Of a stretch of 57,869 bases of DNA, positions 1 to 8,658 are shown one piece after another (positions within the stretch are counted from its first letter, which is position 1; each line of letters opens with the position of its first letter). The stretch lies in assembly GCF_900108345.1 (NCBI RefSeq), contig NZ_FNVV01000007.1, positions 1 through 57,869 of the forward strand, given 5' to 3'. The notes under the pieces were generated by a model, which was not told where the DNA came from, did not search any database, and saw only the letters and a program-made list of their open reading frames with translations. This DNA comes from Bacteroides ndongoniae (GTDB taxonomy: Bacteria; Bacteroidota; Bacteroidia; Bacteroidales; Bacteroidaceae). The position numbers were made by a program, and so were the translations under genes.

Positions 1-127
1 CATGGTGGGGTAAGGGGATTTAATGCGTCTTTGTGGCGATTTTTGCTGCGTTGCACCCTCTTTTGCCACAGTGTCGCTACCTTTTTGACCTCTGTGTCAT
101 CTTATGAGGGCGGTTGCGGATTTGAGG
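1..127 (+). mobile_element. Right end of an IS1380-type element (partial, cut by window edge)
   Basis: Bases 1-128 match 18873-19000 base for base. The last 15 of these 127 bases (113-127) are the right terminal inverted repeat, reading CCTCAAATCCGCAAC on the minus strand. The element ends at AGG 127, only 12 bases beyond the fructokinase stop codon. Only the non-coding tail of the element is in view; the transposase of this copy would lie left of the window. The orientation is the same as the complete copy at 17406-18999, so the fructan genes lie between two direct copies. A repeat segment of exactly 127 bases at a sequence end is also what a k=127 de Bruijn assembly leaves at a repeat boundary, so this may be a contig edge. 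Confidence 0.85.
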
Positions 128-139
128 AATAAGAAAAAT

Positions 140-1027
140 CTATGCCAGCCTTTCTTTCAAGGCCACCGGCAATTCCGGCATGGCACCGCTCTGGGTACAT
201 ACATAGGCAGAGACTTCCACCGCCAGTTTATGGGCATCGGGCACCTGCTTCCCGCTGAGAATGGCAGCGGTGAAGGCTGCCGTGAACGAGTCACCGGCTC
301 CAACGGTGTCCGCCACCGGTACCTTGGGCGTCTCCTGGAAGGAAACCACTCCCGGAGTGAACACATAGCTGCCGTTCGTTCCGCAAGTCAAGATAAGCAT
401 CTTCAGGTTATACTTGGCCAGCAGAATCCAGCATTTGTCCTGCAAGTCGATGCCCGGGTAGCCGAAAATACGGCTGATGGTCACCAGCTCCTCATCGTTT
501 ATCTTGAGGATGTTGCAGCGGCGCATGGATTCGCAGAGTATCTCTTTGGTATAGAACCCTTGGCGGAGATTGATGTCGAATATCTTCAGTTGCCCCTCCG
601 CATCGGGCATCGTGTCGAGAAAACGGTTGATGGTGATGCGGCTTGTTTCACTGCGTTGCGCCAAAGAGCCGAAACATACGGCACGCGTGTTCAGTGCCAG
701 ACGCTTCAGTTCGTCGGTAAAGGGAATGTTGTCCCAGGCCACGCCTTCTTTTATCTCATAGCACGGCACGCCCACGGCATCGAGCGTCACCTGCACCGTT
801 CCCGTGGGGTAAGGCACGCGCTCAATCTGCGTGCGCAGCCCCTTCCGGGCGAACACATCCAGAATCTCGTCCCCATCCGCATCGGCACCTACGGCACTGA
901 CCACACGGCTGTCGAAACCAAACTGCGATGCATGGTAAGCAAAGTTTGCCGGAGCACCGCCTATCTTCTTTCCTTCGGGGAGGCAGTCCCACAGAGCCTC
1001 GCCCATACCTACTATTATCTTATTCAT
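140..1027 (-). CDS. Fructokinase, PfkB/ribokinase family
   Basis: This 295-residue cytoplasmic sugar kinase should phosphorylate free fructose with ATP, feeding it into glycolysis. The N-terminal half has the glycine-rich substrate motif GGAPANFAYHA (residues about 23-33). The C-terminal PfkB signature DTVGAGDSFTAAF carries the catalytic Asp at about residue 246. The length is normal for the family. Its place next to a sugar symporter and GH32 enzymes supports fructose as the substrate, as in the Bacteroides thetaiotaomicron levan locus, where a fructokinase and a fructose transporter are neighbours. It is the last gene of the minus-strand fructan block, and its stop lies 12 bp from an IS end. 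A 234-bp gap with a palindrome, tandem repeats and a candidate -7 box separates it from the transporter, so it may be transcribed separately. Confidence 0.9.
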   Translation of the reverse strand: MNKIIVGMGEALWDCLPEGKKIGGAPANFAYHASQFGFDSRVVSAVGADADGDEILDVFARKGLRTQIERVPYPTGTVQVTLDAVGVPCYEIKEGVAWDNIPFTDELKRLALNTRAVCFGSLAQRSETSRITINRFLDTMPDAEGQLKIFDINLRQGFYTKEILCESMRRCNILKINDEELVTISRIFGYPGIDLQDKCWILLAKYNLKMLILTCGTNGSYVFTPGVVSFQETPKVPVADTVGAGDSFTAAFTAAILSGKQVPDAHKLAVEVSAYVCTQSGAMPELPVALKERLA

Positions 1028-1090
1028 AATATTATATTGTTTAATGAATGATATATTTTATTCACGGCAAACTCAATGTCCTACCCGCTG

Positions 1091-1098
1091 CAAACCTA
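1091..1098 (-). promoter_or_regulatory. Candidate -7 element for fructokinase
   Basis: On the minus strand this reads TAGGTTTG, a full match to the Bacteroides -7 consensus TAnnTTTG, 64 bases upstream of the fructokinase ATG. I see no convincing TTTG or TTG at the expected -33 position, so this is only a candidate. Confidence 0.4.
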
Positions 1099-1174
1099 AT
1101 AAAAAAGTTCCTAACTATAGAATGAAAAGTTGCCAATTATCTATTAAAAAGTCTCTAAGAACTAAGGATTATCT

Positions 1175-1248
1175 CTATCCCAAGGCTTGGGATAGACATC
1201 CGCAACCTTGGGATATGTGTCCGCAGCCTTGGGATATGTGTCCGCAGC
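1175..1248. repeat. Perfect palindrome fused to a 21-bp tandem repeat
   Basis: A perfect inverted repeat (CTATCCCAAG, one central base, CTTGGGATAG; 1175-1195) runs into three tandem 21-bp units starting at 1186, 1207 and 1228. The second and third units are identical (CTTGGGATATGTGTCCGCAG plus C). The first differs at a few bases, and a fourth unit breaks off after CTGCG. The array lies between the symporter stop and the fructokinase start. The palindrome could form an RNA hairpin that attenuates read-through into fructokinase. The function of the repeats is unknown. Confidence 0.85.
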
Positions 1249-1261
1249 CTGCGAACAAAGA

Positions 1262-2428
1262 TTACCGCTTCATACGCAGCATATAGAAGAACAAGTACAC
1301 TACCCCTACCGTCATCACAGCCACGGCACCGCTTTGTCCTACAGCATCACTTGCCAAGCCCATTGCTATCGGAAATACCGTACCGCCGAAGAGCCCCATA
1401 ATCATCAAACCGGAAACCTCGTTCTTCTTTTGTGGCATAGCAAGCAACGCTTGGGAGAAGATAACCGGAAAGATGTTCGAATTGCCGAAACCGATAAGGG
1501 CAATGCAAATGTGTATCATTGTCTTTTCATGGAAAACGAACAACCCTACCATCGCAGCCAACATACATAACACGCTGATGCCGAAGAAGGTTCGGGGAGC
1601 CATCTTCTGAAGAATGAAGGCGCCGAGAAAGCAACCCGCCGTGCGGAAAATGAAGTAAAGGCTGGTGGCAAAGCCGGCATCGGCCAGCGTCATGCCCAGA
1701 CGCTCCATCAAGATTTTGGGCGCTGTGGTATTCGTACCTACATCAATGCCCACATGACACATGATGCCCAGGAAGCAGAGAAAGATAAACGGCTTGCCCA
1801 GCAGGGCGAGGCACTCCCCGAAGGTGGAAGGGCGTCCCTCTTCCTTTTCCTCGCGGATGGAAGTACCGCTCAGCCAGAGAATGGCAATCACCGCAATGAC
1901 CATATAGACCGGGAACAGCACCCTCCAGCCCATGCCCAGAGACGGAATGGCCTGCGTAGCTCCCCACATGGCGATGTATGGAGCCAGAAACGAAGCAATG
2001 GCTTTTACAAACTGTCCGAAGGTGAGCGAACTTGCCAGCCGCTCGCCGCTTACGATATTGGAAAGCAGCGGGTTGAGCGACGTTTGCATCAGCGCATTGC
2101 CGATGCCCAGCAATGAGAACGAGAGCAGCATCAGCACATAGCCGTCTCCGAAAACCGGGAGAAGCAAAGAGGCAAACGTGATGACAAGGCTGAGAAGCAC
2201 CGTCTTCTTGCGTCCGATGCGGTTCATCAGCATACCCGTAGGTACGGAGAAGATGAGGAACCAGAAGAACACCAGAGACGGGAATATGTTGGCTTGCGAG
2301 TCGGTCAGGTTCAAGTCGGCCTTCACGTAGTTGGAGGCGATGCCCACCAAATCCACAAAGCCCATGGCGAAGAAGCAAAGCATGACCGGAAAGAGCTTTG
2401 CCAAGGAAGAATTCTTAGTATTTTCCAT
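1262..2428 (-). CDS. MFS sugar/H+ symporter, FucP-like; likely fructose transporter
   Basis: This 388-residue inner-membrane protein has about 12 hydrophobic segments and a typical MFS loop, NRIGRKK, after the second segment. The length and the conserved early segments (FAMGFVDLVGIASNYVK) fit the FucP-like family of sugar/proton symporters. In the B. thetaiotaomicron levan locus a protein of this kind, beside fructokinase, imports fructose. Here it lies between a GH32 enzyme (its start is 18 bp from that stop) and fructokinase, so the same role is likely. There is no signal for a separate promoter, so it is probably co-transcribed with the GH32 gene at 2447-4261. Fucose is the alternative substrate, but nothing else in this block handles fucose. 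Confidence 0.85.
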   Translation of the reverse strand: MENTKNSSLAKLFPVMLCFFAMGFVDLVGIASNYVKADLNLTDSQANIFPSLVFFWFLIFSVPTGMLMNRIGRKKTVLLSLVITFASLLLPVFGDGYVLMLLSFSLLGIGNALMQTSLNPLLSNIVSGERLASSLTFGQFVKAIASFLAPYIAMWGATQAIPSLGMGWRVLFPVYMVIAVIAILWLSGTSIREEKEEGRPSTFGECLALLGKPFIFLCFLGIMCHVGIDVGTNTTAPKILMERLGMTLADAGFATSLYFIFRTAGCFLGAFILQKMAPRTFFGISVLCMLAAMVGLFVFHEKTMIHICIALIGFGNSNIFPVIFSQALLAMPQKKNEVSGLMIMGLFGGTVFPIAMGLASDAVGQSGAVAVMTVGVVYLFFYMLRMKR

Positions 2429-2446
2429 GCTGAAGATTATTATCTG

Positions 2447-4261
2447 TTATTTTAATCCGAGTTTGTACACAGTAAACGAGGTGACATTGCAGCTTCCACC
2501 TTTAGCATAGAAACTGATGCGGTTGTAAGGTTCCGACGGGAATACAAGATTTGTCATGGCAAAACGTCCGTCGTTGCCAAACGCTTCAATGCTCGACTTG
2601 TCTACGAACAAGCGGAGTTTCATTTCATTGCCACCCTCGACAGGAGCCACGGTCACTGCAGGGAAGTCCTTGCTGAACGACACCTCACCACTCTTGGTAC
2701 GGTCCATGGTGAACGTCTTTTCCGCCAGGTTATAGTACATCTCCACCTCCTCGCCTTTCGAGTTAAAGAGCTGGAATCCTATCACATCCGCATCCTTGTT
2801 CTTGATGGTCATTTCGATTTCATACGTTCCGGAATTGTCATTCAGCAGTTTGTCCAGATTATACGTGCGGTCTACCTTGAAAGCACGCTTCTTGCTGCCT
2901 TTATCCCTCAGTTTCAGCAATTCGGGAGACGGGGTTACCTTTACATAGGTTTCACCCTCCGAGGTATAGAGCGAAAGGTCGCGCGGCACGGAGTTGGCAC
3001 TACGGTATTGGCGGGTGGGCACATCGTTGGCATATTGCCAGTTGCTCATCCATGCCAATGCAATGGCACGTCCTGCAGGAGCATTGCTCCAAGTGACAGT
3101 TGCATAATGGTCTTTTCCCCAATCCATCCATTTCGTCACTGCGGGAGACTCGTTCACGAATCTCTTTCCGTCAAATGTCCCCACGAAATATTGTGTGGCA
3201 GAGCCACCGAACGGTCCACCCGGATTGAGGTTACAGACGAGTACCCACTTCTTCAGTTCCGTACCTTCAACCGGCAGTTCAAGCAGGTCGGGACACTCCC
3301 AGACTCCGCCGTGAGCACCTTGTCCTTCACCGAATTTGCTCTCCAGCGTCCAGTTCTTCAGGTCGGCAGAAGAGTATATCTCCATTTCCTGCCCTACGGC
3401 AAGAACCATGATCCATTTCTTGGTATCTTCGTGCCAGATGACTTTAGGGTCACGGAAGTCGCGCTGCGTGGAAGTCAGGATGGGATTTCGCGCATACTTC
3501 TTGAAGGTCTTTCCGTTGTCAAGGCTATAGGCCATGCTCTGCACTTGGCGGTCGCTTGCCGATGTATAGAAAGCAATGACGGCACCGGCACCGAACCCGG
3601 CCGTATTATCCTTGTCGACAACACAAGAGCCACTGAAAATTGTTCCCAGCGCATCGGGCGAAATAGCATCTCCGTGATGTTCCCAAGTGACGAGGTCCGT
3701 ACTGGTGGCATGTCCCCAATGCATGTTCCCCCACATGGAGCCGTAGGGATTATGCTGGTAGAACAAATGGTAGACCCCGTCTTTGTAGAACATTCCGTTA
3801 GGATCATTCATCCAACCGTAAGCCGGGCTGAAATGATACACCGGACGGTACTTCTCCCGGTTCGAAACATCGAATTCATCCGACAGTTTCATTTCTTCCC
3901 AGCATAAGGCCGAATCCGGAATAAGCTGGAAGTTGAAAGAGAGATGTTTATTATCGAAGCCGGTCAAATCGACCGGAACAAAATAGTCAACCTTATTGAC
4001 TGCCAATCGCACGTTCATACTGCGTACAACATCATTGTCCGCTATCATATACAATTTTGCCTCCGGAGAAGCCTCTTCCACCGGCAGCAGCAAAAACTTC
4101 TTCTGCTCGTCAATTTGGACGATACTCTGTCCGTCACCCAGATGTTTAATCACGAAAGGAGGATTTATGGCCTGGCATGTGAAGACAGCCACGGTAGTTC
4201 CTAATATAAATACGGTAAGCGTCCTTCTGATTGTCCGCCAAAAGTCTTTTAAATGAATCAT
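2447..4261 (-). CDS. GH32 beta-fructosidase (exo-acting type) with N-terminal beta-sandwich domain
   Basis: A 604-residue secreted enzyme with all three GH32 catalytic signatures. WMNDPNG holds the nucleophile Asp at about 153, FRDPK holds the transition-state Asp at 271, and WECPDL holds the acid/base Glu at 322. The FYQHNP...WGNMHWGHA block is complete. Residues 1-31 form a long, charged signal sequence; the TCQA segment near residue 29 is a poor lipobox, so periplasmic export is more likely than lipidation. Residues about 35-130 form an extra domain like the DUF4980 region found before GH32 in Bacteroides. The C-terminal third is the GH32 beta-sandwich. It should release fructose from fructo-oligosaccharides in the periplasm. 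A candidate -7 box upstream suggests a promoter for this gene, the symporter and possibly fructokinase. Preference for levan or inulin cannot be read from the sequence. Confidence 0.92.
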   Translation of the reverse strand: MIHLKDFWRTIRRTLTVFILGTTVAVFTCQAINPPFVIKHLGDGQSIVQIDEQKKFLLLPVEEASPEAKLYMIADNDVVRSMNVRLAVNKVDYFVPVDLTGFDNKHLSFNFQLIPDSALCWEEMKLSDEFDVSNREKYRPVYHFSPAYGWMNDPNGMFYKDGVYHLFYQHNPYGSMWGNMHWGHATSTDLVTWEHHGDAISPDALGTIFSGSCVVDKDNTAGFGAGAVIAFYTSASDRQVQSMAYSLDNGKTFKKYARNPILTSTQRDFRDPKVIWHEDTKKWIMVLAVGQEMEIYSSADLKNWTLESKFGEGQGAHGGVWECPDLLELPVEGTELKKWVLVCNLNPGGPFGGSATQYFVGTFDGKRFVNESPAVTKWMDWGKDHYATVTWSNAPAGRAIALAWMSNWQYANDVPTRQYRSANSVPRDLSLYTSEGETYVKVTPSPELLKLRDKGSKKRAFKVDRTYNLDKLLNDNSGTYEIEMTIKNKDADVIGFQLFNSKGEEVEMYYNLAEKTFTMDRTKSGEVSFSKDFPAVTVAPVEGGNEMKLRLFVDKSSIEAFGNDGRFAMTNLVFPSEPYNRISFYAKGGSCNVTSFTVYKLGLK

Positions 4262-4301
4262 GTTTCTGTTGGTATTAAATTAATTATGTTTTTCTAGCAT
4301 G

Positions 4302-4309
4302 CAAAGATA
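4302..4309 (-). promoter_or_regulatory. Candidate -7 element for the GH32-symporter unit
   Basis: On the minus strand this reads TATCTTTG, a full match to TAnnTTTG, 41 bases upstream of the GH32 ATG at 4261. It sits in the only sizeable gap (133 bp) of the otherwise tightly packed enzyme cluster. The -33 element is unclear, with only a TTG placed too close. It suggests that the distal genes can be transcribed apart from susC-susD. Confidence 0.5.
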
Positions 4310-4394
4310 CGCCACCAAGCAGCAGGAGACTATCTTTTTTGTTTCAAAGCATACTACAAATGTTACATTCCATCCTTAAAAAGGTATCTGTATG

Positions 4395-6575
4395 TCACTG
4401 GGGAACATACATAGAATTCAATTCATGAATTGTCAACTGTTTCAACTTTGTTTGTCCGCCTTCAACTGATATGGTGACAGAAGGAGTGTTTTTTTCAATC
4501 AGATGATAGAAAGCAGCAGACAGTGCTCCTTGATTGACGAAGATTTCTACAGAAGCAATATCCGACAATATATCCAATTCAATTCTTCCTTCATTGGGCT
4601 TTAGCACCATCTGCTTCAAGGTTTCCCCATTCTCTTTCTCAACAGTGAGTATCTGTTTGACAGAATCGTAAATCAAATTCAAACCATTAATATCAAAAGC
4701 CAATATCTGCGCATCAACACTATCTACAGCAAAACCCGTTTTCAGATAGAAGGCAGGAGTATTCAACTTTGTCGTGAAACAATTCTTTTCTTCAACTACC
4801 AGACTCTTCCAGATGTACTTTCTCCCATATAATAAAGCGAGTTCATTTACCGGCATACTTTTTAAGACATATCCTTTATCAACCCGATGTAATGTTAATT
4901 CACGCGGAAAGGACATTTGTTGATTGAAAGGCATATCCGGGAAATTACTTCCGTTCATCCATGCTATTTGTATTCTTCGGTCATCTGGTGCATTACTATA
5001 TGTTTGAACCGCATAATAGTTTGTACCACTATCCATTTTTACAGGTTTCGTCTCAGGCCGAAAACGATATCCATCAAAACTCCCAACCAAATAGGTACTG
5101 TTCGCCCCGGTAAAGACCCATTTCCGGACAGTAGGTTCATTGGTTACGGACATTTCAAAAAAGTCGGGACACTCATCCGCCCCCTCTAATTTAAAACGGT
5201 CCGTTTCAGTCCAATCCATCAAATTGGGAGATGAAAAGATAGCATACTCCTGCTTATCCAAGTACAATACCATAATCCATCTGCCAGTCGGCGTATGCCA
5301 CGTCACCTTAGGATCACGATTGTACCTGACCAACGTGGGAAGTACCGGATTACCGGAAAAAGTAACCCAATTACGCCCCTTATCCAAACTATATCCTATA
5401 CTTTGTGAATGTTGCAAATGCCGGGTGTGATACCCGAATCCACCTGCCGAAGTATAAACAGCAACCAATACTGTATCTCCATTTTGTTGACACCCCAGCG
5501 TATTCTTTTTATCAACAACTACCGAACCGGAAAAAATAGGTCCCAACGAGTCCGGATGTAATACATCCCCCAACTCAGTCCAATGTGCCAAATCCCGGCT
5601 CACAGCATGCCCCCATGTCATATTACCCCAAATACAGCCATAGGGATTATGCTGATAAAACAGATGCCACTCCCCTTCATGCCAAACCAGACCATTCGGA
5701 TCATTCAGCCATCCCCGGCGAGAAGTAAAATGTACTTTAGGACGTAACGGTTCTTTATAAAACAAGTTCTCTTCCTTAGGAGTTTCAGAACAAAAGCATT
5801 GATTCAAAGCTTGCTCTACATTAAGACTCTTACTCGCCTCTATCCGTAATTCTTGCCCAATCCAATCCTTGACCTCCAATGTAACCCAATAATCAGGTTC
5901 ATCGCCGCCAAGCTCCACTTCCATATTACGTACCATTTTATCACCAATCCATATATCCATCTGTTCTATAACCGCTCCCATCTTTACCGGAATATTCAAA
6001 TAACGGTGAGTTACCAACATTCTTTTCGCAAAAATTTCTTTTTCCAATTTGGTATCAGACTGGTAGAAACAGTCGGCATTGATAAATCCCCAGCCCTCTT
6101 TTGATTGGTCCACTAAAACAATCCGGGCATTTTTTCCCATATATTCAGCAACATCCCAAGACTCATATTCCATGACACGTCTATTATACCCCGTACTTCT
6201 TTTCACCTCCTTTCCATCAATCCAAAGGGCTACATACTCCCGCTGATAATCAACACCCCCACCTATCAGAAAATTAACATATCTGCGTTCTATCCTGAAA
6301 AGAGGTGACTTCAATACACCGGTACCGGCATCTCCATTGACAAAGCTAGAAGCCATCCGATTTCCTTCAAACCTATTATCCCCCCATATTGACAAACGTT
6401 CCATAGAAACTGGTGAATTGCCAAAAGCATTTCCTTCCAATATCCAGTTTCCAAAAGTATCTCCTTCAAAATTATCTATCAGTAAATCATCCGGACGTAG
6501 TGCCATGTGAATATTTTGTGCCTGCATACTACAAACAGTAGCCAGTAGTAAAAGTATCAGTATCCTCTCTTTCAT
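4395..6575 (-). CDS. GH32 beta-fructosidase with N-terminal carbohydrate-binding-like module
   Basis: A 726-residue secreted enzyme with a signal peptide (residues 1-20, ending MQAQ). Residues about 30-175 form a beta-sandwich module of the type seen before GH32 in levanases (NFEGDTFGNW, then FVNGDAGTG and NFLIGGG). A linker of about 90 residues follows. The GH32 five-blade propeller has all catalytic residues: WLNDPNG (nucleophile Asp about 292), NRDPK (Asp 421) and DECPDF (Glu 468), with an intact FYQHNP...WGHAV block. The C-terminal beta-sandwich completes the fold. The start is 5 bp from the stop of the DUF2961 gene upstream, so the two are co-transcribed. The added module suggests it binds polymer or long oligosaccharide. 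No lipobox is seen, so it is probably periplasmic. Confidence 0.92.
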   Translation of the reverse strand: MKERILILLLLATVCSMQAQNIHMALRPDDLLIDNFEGDTFGNWILEGNAFGNSPVSMERLSIWGDNRFEGNRMASSFVNGDAGTGVLKSPLFRIERRYVNFLIGGGVDYQREYVALWIDGKEVKRSTGYNRRVMEYESWDVAEYMGKNARIVLVDQSKEGWGFINADCFYQSDTKLEKEIFAKRMLVTHRYLNIPVKMGAVIEQMDIWIGDKMVRNMEVELGGDEPDYWVTLEVKDWIGQELRIEASKSLNVEQALNQCFCSETPKEENLFYKEPLRPKVHFTSRRGWLNDPNGLVWHEGEWHLFYQHNPYGCIWGNMTWGHAVSRDLAHWTELGDVLHPDSLGPIFSGSVVVDKKNTLGCQQNGDTVLVAVYTSAGGFGYHTRHLQHSQSIGYSLDKGRNWVTFSGNPVLPTLVRYNRDPKVTWHTPTGRWIMVLYLDKQEYAIFSSPNLMDWTETDRFKLEGADECPDFFEMSVTNEPTVRKWVFTGANSTYLVGSFDGYRFRPETKPVKMDSGTNYYAVQTYSNAPDDRRIQIAWMNGSNFPDMPFNQQMSFPRELTLHRVDKGYVLKSMPVNELALLYGRKYIWKSLVVEEKNCFTTKLNTPAFYLKTGFAVDSVDAQILAFDINGLNLIYDSVKQILTVEKENGETLKQMVLKPNEGRIELDILSDIASVEIFVNQGALSAAFYHLIEKNTPSVTISVEGGQTKLKQLTIHELNSMYVPQ

Positions 6576-6579
6576 AATA

Positions 6580-8658
6580 TCATTGTTTTTTCATAAGTTG
6601 TATAGCATCTAATCCAAACAAATTCTTCTCCTCAACAGCTTTTGGGTTAGCTCCTGACAAAGATATTTTCAAAGTCAATGCTCCACGCACCGGACTATAG
6701 CATCCTAAAGAAATAGGGTCAGAAAGAGTAACTTTTGTATCATATCCATCCCACTTTATATGTGTATCTTGTCCATTTACGGAAAAAGAAACTATGCCAT
6801 AATCAGGAGCTTTCGTGGCATACACCACCAGTTGATAAGGACAGTCTTCCAATTGATTGAACTCAAACTCTACAGAATCACCCGGTTTTCCACCAATACA
6901 CAAGAGTTGGGTTCCTCCACTCCATTGCCCGTCAACGAAACCAAGCATACTCTGCTTGTCAAAATGAATGGATGGAGAAGAGGCTATTGGAGTTGTTTCC
7001 TCAAATTCTATGCTATTTTCTCTTCGATATTTAGATAAATCGCCGGGAACGGGTAGCAGGTCTTGGGCTGCTTCCTCAAGTCCTGAAGTATCAACAGCTT
7101 TCGCTCCCATATCTCCATACCAGTAAACGGTAGTTGCATAATCTACAGTTCCCCTTACCCAACTCAACAATTCAATGTCGAAACGCAATAATGAAGAAAA
7201 CGGTATACCGTCCAAATTCCTTGTACGGAAGAATGTATTATAACCGTGAGAACTCGCCTGGTCGGCACGGGGTGCGCCACCAAAAGGCGTTTGGAATATT
7301 ACGACCGGAGCCCACGAACTATTGTAGTAATCTTCTGTTCCGGTACCGAAATGCGATGGAAAAACATCATCATCTACCCATATCTTTTCATCCCCTTCTC
7401 CGTACCAGGCACGCGAATGGTTATACAGAGTCAGGACATCCCCTTTGTATATGCCTCGTCCGGTCAATGTGGCAAAGTTCCACTCCCGGCAATTTGCATC
7501 ATCATCCGGACGCTCATAAACCGGAAGTCCGGTCTGCTGGCGCCAGGAAGCATGGAAATAGAGGGAACGCCCTCCCCATGGCAAAGGTGCCGTTCCCACT
7601 TCCATACTCACGTCTGCAGTGTGTGCGGAGATATTTTGTAACAATAGTCTGCCTTCTGTCTTGTAGGGCATCAGCCAGCGGCTCACCACCTTGCCTTGTC
7701 CGTCTGCAGACAAGAACCAGCTATCAACAGCCGGAGCACCCATACCCCCTCCCGAATAATCCGAAAGAGGAACCCAAACCGTAGACCGGCCGTCAAAATC
7801 AGCCTTAAATATAAGATTGCGCATCAGTTGGGCATAAGCCGTAGAATCTGCATTCGCGAGCTGGAAACTGATTTCATAAACCGCATTTTCCCCTTGCGGC
7901 AGGTCAATCCACAAAGAATCGCCCGGCTGGAGCACCTGCCGCTTCTTGTCCACCTGCAAACCGGAACGGGATGCAGGATGCAGCAAGGCATCATCTACCT
8001 CTGAAATCTTTTTACCGACGCGGGCTACGGATGCCGCAGAGAAGGTTTCCACAGAAGTTCCTTCGGGATACTTGCGATAATTGATGTGATAGTATTTGGG
8101 AGTAGGCGCAATGCCCGGTTCGTCTTCAAATGTAATTTTACAACTCCGGGCAAAAGGGATGGGCAGGAAAAGAGTATTGCCGCCTTTCCCGTCCGGAGTA
8201 TAGCTGGTGTGGGGTTGAAGCAGTCCCCTACCCAACCTGGGTATTCCGAAACGCATCAAATCATAGGCAGGAACTATCCATCCGGGAGTACTTTCGCCAT
8301 CAAAATAAAATCTCCAAGTCCCACGCTTGTCAACTGTGGTTATCCAGATACGGGTAATAGCTCCAGGGCCCTTTTCATCGAACATCACACGTTCCACTCT
8401 CCCATCAACCGTATCCGTACAGACAATGCCATAGCCATCATTGTTGGCAAACCATCCCGGCGAATCGGGAGACACGGAGGAGCGGTCATAACTGCTGACT
8501 TGCAGGCAACGATATGGCACCAGCGGATAACGTGCGGATTCTTCTACAGATATCATTTCATCCAGCAAAGAGTCCAAAGTCACTTGTGCCGTATCCTTCA
8601 CACAAGAGGCCATCAAAGGCAAAAGCAGCAATGCAAACAATAAATTCCTCATCTCCAT
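6580..8658 (-). CDS. DUF2961 (GH172-type) lipoprotein, candidate fructofuranosidase of non-GH32 type
   Basis: A 692-residue lipoprotein: the hydrophobic leader ends LMASC, a good lipobox with Cys about 19. Residues about 40-450 match the DUF2961 family, now classed as GH172. A characterised bifidobacterial member is an alpha-D-fructofuranosidase and difructose dianhydride I synthase/hydrolase, and others act on D-arabinan. The diagnostic GTGTEDYY motif carries Glu 442; a second candidate Glu lies 21 residues earlier (YGEGDE, Glu 421), a spacing that, as I recall, suits the two catalytic Glu of the family. Residues about 570-690 look like an extra beta-sandwich. The gene overlaps the upstream GH32 stop (8649-8651) by 10 bp, so it is translationally coupled in the fructan operon. 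Acting on fructose-containing dianhydrides or alpha-linked fructose is my inference from this context. The start could also be Met3. Confidence 0.8.
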   Translation of the reverse strand: MEMRNLLFALLLLPLMASCVKDTAQVTLDSLLDEMISVEESARYPLVPYRCLQVSSYDRSSVSPDSPGWFANNDGYGIVCTDTVDGRVERVMFDEKGPGAITRIWITTVDKRGTWRFYFDGESTPGWIVPAYDLMRFGIPRLGRGLLQPHTSYTPDGKGGNTLFLPIPFARSCKITFEDEPGIAPTPKYYHINYRKYPEGTSVETFSAASVARVGKKISEVDDALLHPASRSGLQVDKKRQVLQPGDSLWIDLPQGENAVYEISFQLANADSTAYAQLMRNLIFKADFDGRSTVWVPLSDYSGGGMGAPAVDSWFLSADGQGKVVSRWLMPYKTEGRLLLQNISAHTADVSMEVGTAPLPWGGRSLYFHASWRQQTGLPVYERPDDDANCREWNFATLTGRGIYKGDVLTLYNHSRAWYGEGDEKIWVDDDVFPSHFGTGTEDYYNSSWAPVVIFQTPFGGAPRADQASSHGYNTFFRTRNLDGIPFSSLLRFDIELLSWVRGTVDYATTVYWYGDMGAKAVDTSGLEEAAQDLLPVPGDLSKYRRENSIEFEETTPIASSPSIHFDKQSMLGFVDGQWSGGTQLLCIGGKPGDSVEFEFNQLEDCPYQLVVYATKAPDYGIVSFSVNGQDTHIKWDGYDTKVTLSDPISLGCYSPVRGALTLKISLSGANPKAVEEKNLFGLDAIQLMKKQ

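Noticed and set aside
104..1051. Long plus-strand open frame opposite the fructokinase gene
   Set aside because: The minus strand encodes a clear PfkB kinase; this frame has no family features and begins inside the IS end.
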